NCBI RefSeq assembly: GCF_016808335.1
Contig: NC_053153.1
Span: 24,228,090 to 24,292,089, forward strand
Length of the DNA: 64,000 nt
Reading direction: 5' to 3'
Source of the DNA: Panicum virgatum
Taxonomy: Eukaryota; Streptophyta; Magnoliopsida; Poales; Poaceae
Part shown: positions 61,501 through 64,000 of the stretch, piece after piece
Position numbering within the stretch: position 1 is the first letter of the stretch
Layout of the letters: the number at the start of each line of letters is the position of its first letter
Translations under genes and position numbers: made by a program
Notes under the pieces: generated by a model
Database searches by the model: none
What the model saw: only the letters and a program-made list of their open reading frames with translations
What the model was told of the DNA's origin: nothing

Positions 61501-63694
61501 GCGCCGTGGGAAACAGGGGGAAGGCAGCGGCGCGAGAGGAGGGGCGCCGGCGGCGCTAGGGTTAGGGCAGCGGAAGGTTGCCTAGGATCTCAAACCCTAA
61601 ACTCGTGATACCATGTAGAAGGGATAGAATTGGTATAATGGATGGATTGTATTAGCTTGAGGCTAAATATACCAAATATACTCTAACACTAGGTAAACGG
61701 CTAAGATCCACTCTACACTTTGAATGGACCACACCTGCTAATTAACTCTCTTGCGCTTTCGTCCTCGCTTCGCGAAAAAGGTTGCAACCGGAGTTAACTA
61801 GCTTCCTCAAGCCACCTATTTAATCTGGTCTAGCTCCTCTTGCCTAATCAATATGGGACTAAAGTTGCTCTCCCTAGCACCTTGCACACACACATGTGCA
61901 CAAGACCTATTTTGGCCCAACAGGCCTTTGGGCTGGGCTGTTACAAGAATCATGTCTGACTATTTTCGAAAATTGAAAAAATAAAAAGGAAAGAAAAAAC
62001 ATGTATGTATGTCGTCTTGTATGAGCACTTCAGTACTGTAGATACTATTTCACTTCTAGCACCTGTAGTACAGTTGCTTCTTAGATAGGAGCTATAGTAA
62101 TGTTTATCTGACAGCAACGCCATTCAATGTCAAAAGTTGTGTAACTTCTAGGGCCTGATAATTTCTTGTAACTTCTTTTGCCAGTGATCACATTGCTCTT
62201 CTTAAGGCGTTTGTAGCATGGAAGGAAGCAAAATGTAGTGGCAGAGAACGTTCTTTCTGTTGGGAAAGTTTTTTGTCTCCCATGACCCTGAAGATGATGG
62301 ACGACATGCGAAATCAATTCTTTGATCTACTCTCTGATATTGGGTTTGTTAGCAAGACAAGAGGAGTGAAGGTTAGTTATGACCCCTCCTTCATTTCACA
62401 AAAATTGTTTATTCAACTACATAGCTCTATTTCATTTCAAACGTTTAGTTCATTGTTTTGATCTTACTATATAACTATATTAGACTGTTTTGCTATTGAT
62501 GCCTAATTTATTTCAAACATGCAGTTCATGAACATCAGTACCTTATTGGCAAAATAAGGCTGTTCTTTTTTCTATTCAAACCAACTCACTCCATCCCAAA
62601 TTATAGGCTGTTTTGGGTTTTCTAGGTACATAGGTTTTGCTATGCACCTAGATATATAGATACATCGTAAAAAACTATCGTAAAAAAGAACATCGTAACT
62701 ATGTATAGATACATCGTAAAACTATATATCTAGAAAAACCTAAATGACCTATAATTTGGAACGGATGGAGTATTTTATACTAACATGTTGCATGCACACT
62801 AGTTGCCATTAGCATATCCATGCCTGTTTTTTCGGCAAGGCGCTTGCTGTTTTTCAGGGTGTGATGCACATTTAACCTGGTTTTTGAAATATGCATTCCA
62901 TTAATTTGACTCGCCTCACTAATTTTGATATATTTTCACAAAATTTCGATATTTTAAATCATAGATTCCAAAAGGGTTAATTTTCCCTATACTGATATTT
63001 CTTACTGGTATTTCGGTTGAGGGCAAGACCTTTTCTGCGATTTCAATCCCTTGTGCAACTAGGGACTTTACGTTCCTGCAGCTCCCAATAACGCAATACA
63101 TCAATCCCTCTTCAAATAATATGATTATTGAATACACAGCTGCAATAATTTTGCTACCTGTGTTCTGTGCATATCCTATACACCTATGTGAACAATCCTA
63201 AAGTGGTGCCTAATAACCAGACCTGTTAAGTACTTGTAGTTTGAATTCTGGGATGCATGATTGTGTACATTTTTTTTTTTTACAGAAGTCCATTATTGGC
63301 TTCTTACTTCCATGCTATGGTTCAGGCATATAACCAGTATGGCAGCGATCTCGAGATGGTTTGTGCTGTCTTGTGTGCTGGCCTTTACCCGAATGTCGTA
63401 CAATGTAAAAGGCAAGGAAAGAGGACGGCTTTCTACACCAAAGATGTGGGAAAAGTGGACATTCATCCATCATCGGTGAATGCATTTGTGAACCAATTTC
63501 CATTACCTTACTTGGTTTACAGTGAGAAGGTTAAGACGGCTAGCATCTATGTGAGGGACTCCACAAATATATCAGACTATGCCCTTTTACTTTTTGGTGG
63601 TTCCCTTATTCCAAGCAAAACTGGAGAAGGCATTGAGATGCTCGGGGGTTATCTTCATTTCTCGGCCCCAAAGCGTACAATAGAGTTGATTCAG
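52553..63694 (+). CDS. DExH-box ATP-dependent RNA helicase, DExH3/DExH5 (DHX36-like), partial
   Basis: An RNA (and possibly G-quadruplex) unwinding ATPase. Exons in window: 52553-52705, 53345-53490, 53728-53827, 53911-54114, 54222-54317, 54865-55140, 55672-55875, 55967-56119, 56396-56488, 57482-57696, 58329-58488, 58574-58847, 58956-59148, 62185-62371, 63326-63694. They total 941 codons in continuous frame. The N-terminus is an RGG/Gly-rich tail followed by [16 protein letters not shown]. Motifs: [10 protein letters not shown] (Lys about 245), DEIH (340-343), SAT (372-374), [21 protein letters not shown] and QRRGRAGR (600-607). After these come the HA2/winged-helix region and the start of the OB-fold block. 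ATG 52553 was chosen because it opens the conserved RGG region. The intron after exon 5 uses a GC donor. Family members run about 1,150-1,200 residues, so 200-250 C-terminal residues lie beyond the window. Confidence 0.93.
56546..56891. mobile_element. MITE with TA TSD (Stowaway-like), 346 bp, in helicase intron 9
   Basis: The ends ATCCCTCCGTTCGGATTTAC and, inverted, ATCCCTCCATTCGGATTTAC differ at one position. TA flanks both sides (56544-56545, 56892-56893). It is longer than most Stowaway MITEs and has a non-palindromic core. Confidence 0.8.
59285..61945. mobile_element. Small solo LTR-like element (271 bp) interrupted by another retroelement
   Basis: It starts TGTAACAACCTGGCC and ends GGGCTGGGCTGTTACA, with perfect 5-bp flanks AGAAT (59280-59284, 61946-61950). 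Removing the nested element at 59304-61688 and one CTAGG copy leaves about 271 bp with TG...CA termini. That suits a solo LTR of a small retroelement or TRIM. It lies in helicase intron 13. Confidence 0.78.
59304..61688 (-). mobile_element. LTR retroelement without pol (LARD/TRIM-like), 2,385 bp
   Basis: Read on the minus strand: 5' LTR 61688-61614 (75 bp, with an 82-bp internal deletion relative to its partner), an adjacent primer-binding site TGGTATCACGAG (61613-61602), a GC-rich interior of about 2.15 kb, polypurine tract TGCGGGGGGA (59470-59461) and 3' LTR 59460-59304 (157 bp). LTRs start TGTTA(A)GAGTATATTTGG and end CCCTTCTACA. TSD is CTAGG (59299-59303, 61689-61693). The interior holds no recognisable gag or pol. 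Its longest sense frame is 60604-59738 (288 codons), unrecognised. It must have moved using another element's proteins. Confidence 0.87.
62589..62770. mobile_element. Stowaway MITE, 182 bp, in helicase intron 14
   Basis: The ends CTCCATCCCAAATTATAGG and, inverted, CTCCATCCGTTCCAAATTATAGG give the standard Stowaway signature. The right flank is TA; the left flank reads CA, presumably a mutated TA. The interior repeats an ATCGTAAAAAACTATCGTA motif. Confidence 0.8.
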
Positions 63695-64000
63695 GTATGA
63701 CCAACTTCAATGTAATATAAATAGTTCTCATTACTCTCTGCTCCAAAAAAATTGATTGTTGTTACTACATGCTTATGCCTTGAAATCTAGAAATGATAAA
63801 TGTGGAATTTTGGAGTCAAGCTTTAGAATTGTTGGCCCTGTTTACTGAGCATTTGTGTTCAAGTCCTTTTGAACTGAATCCTAAACGTTCCCAGAATTCC
63901 TTTCGTCCAAATTAACTTTTAGTGCTTGCCATTATTCTATAGAAACCAAGGTCCTATTGGTTCAGGATAAGATTAATTGAATCCTGAACATCCATTGACA
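63695..64000 (+). other. Start of helicase intron 15
   Basis: Sequence after the donor CAG/GTATGA is AT-rich with no acceptor-bounded coding block of the expected family before the window ends. Confidence 0.7.

Noticed and set aside
60735..61608. Several long frames on both strands in GC-rich DNA
   Set aside because: All lie in the interior of a non-autonomous LTR element; simultaneous openness in many frames is a composition effect.
1..64000. A new multi-gene system such as a biosynthetic cluster
   Set aside because: The host genes belong to unrelated, well-known plant families and are separated by transposons; nothing suggests functional clustering.

Overview
This window is nuclear DNA from a grass. 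It holds spliced plant genes with GC-rich, grass-like 5' exons, set in intergenic DNA full of MITEs, Mutator-like elements (MULEs), solo LTRs, a SINE and a TRIM. The transposable-element families look panicoid (sorghum, sugarcane, millet or Miscanthus type), but I cannot name the species from sequence alone. One normally essential organellar gene is broken here. That suggests a polyploid homoeologue, a redundant copy or a recent pseudogene.

Layout. 1-7.7 kb: LTR-derived sequence, a Stowaway MITE, a TIR element, a solo LTR with target-site duplication (TSD) GACAC, two hAT-type non-autonomous elements and two more MITEs; no convincing host gene. 8.4-13.4 kb: a structurally complete 4,990-bp MULE with roughly 240-bp terminal inverted repeats and a perfect 9-bp TSD. 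It carries a decayed transposase and, on the opposite strand, a decayed GRF zinc-finger gene fragment. 14.6-20.8 kb (+): a 20-exon SNF2 ATPase of the CHR24/ERCC6-like type. 21.0-21.3 kb: a tRNA-derived SINE. 21.8-23.4 kb (-): an organellar tyrosyl-tRNA synthetase, split by an exonic hAT MITE and also carrying an in-frame stop. 23.6-24.3 kb: one end of a CACTA transposon. 25-28.6 kb: a degenerate repeat block interrupted by a second, 1.75-kb MULE.

29.3-31.8 kb (+): a divergent KRP/ICK cyclin-dependent kinase inhibitor. 32.5-35.1 kb: a complete 330-bp TRIM, a retroposed fragment and a solo LTR. 38.8-42.7 kb (+): a five-exon TPR protein of the NPG1/NPGR family (calmodulin-binding in Arabidopsis). 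47.3-52.0 kb: a Pack-MULE that captured a DUF4228 (PADRE) gene and was then hit by two solo LTRs. 52.6 kb to the right edge (+): 15 exons of a DExH-box RNA helicase of the DExH3/DExH5 (DHX36-like) group, cut off by the window end. Its 3-kb thirteenth intron holds an LTR element nested inside another LTR.

The host genes are functionally unrelated (chromatin remodelling, organellar translation, cell-cycle inhibition, pollen/Ca2+ signalling, RNA unwinding), as expected in a plant chromosome arm. I found no operon-like system, CRISPR array or evidently new pathway. The notable content is how transposons have rebuilt the region: two gene-capturing MULEs, nested LTR insertions with readable TSDs, a transposon-broken aminoacyl-tRNA synthetase and a KRP copy that has lost its usual start codon.
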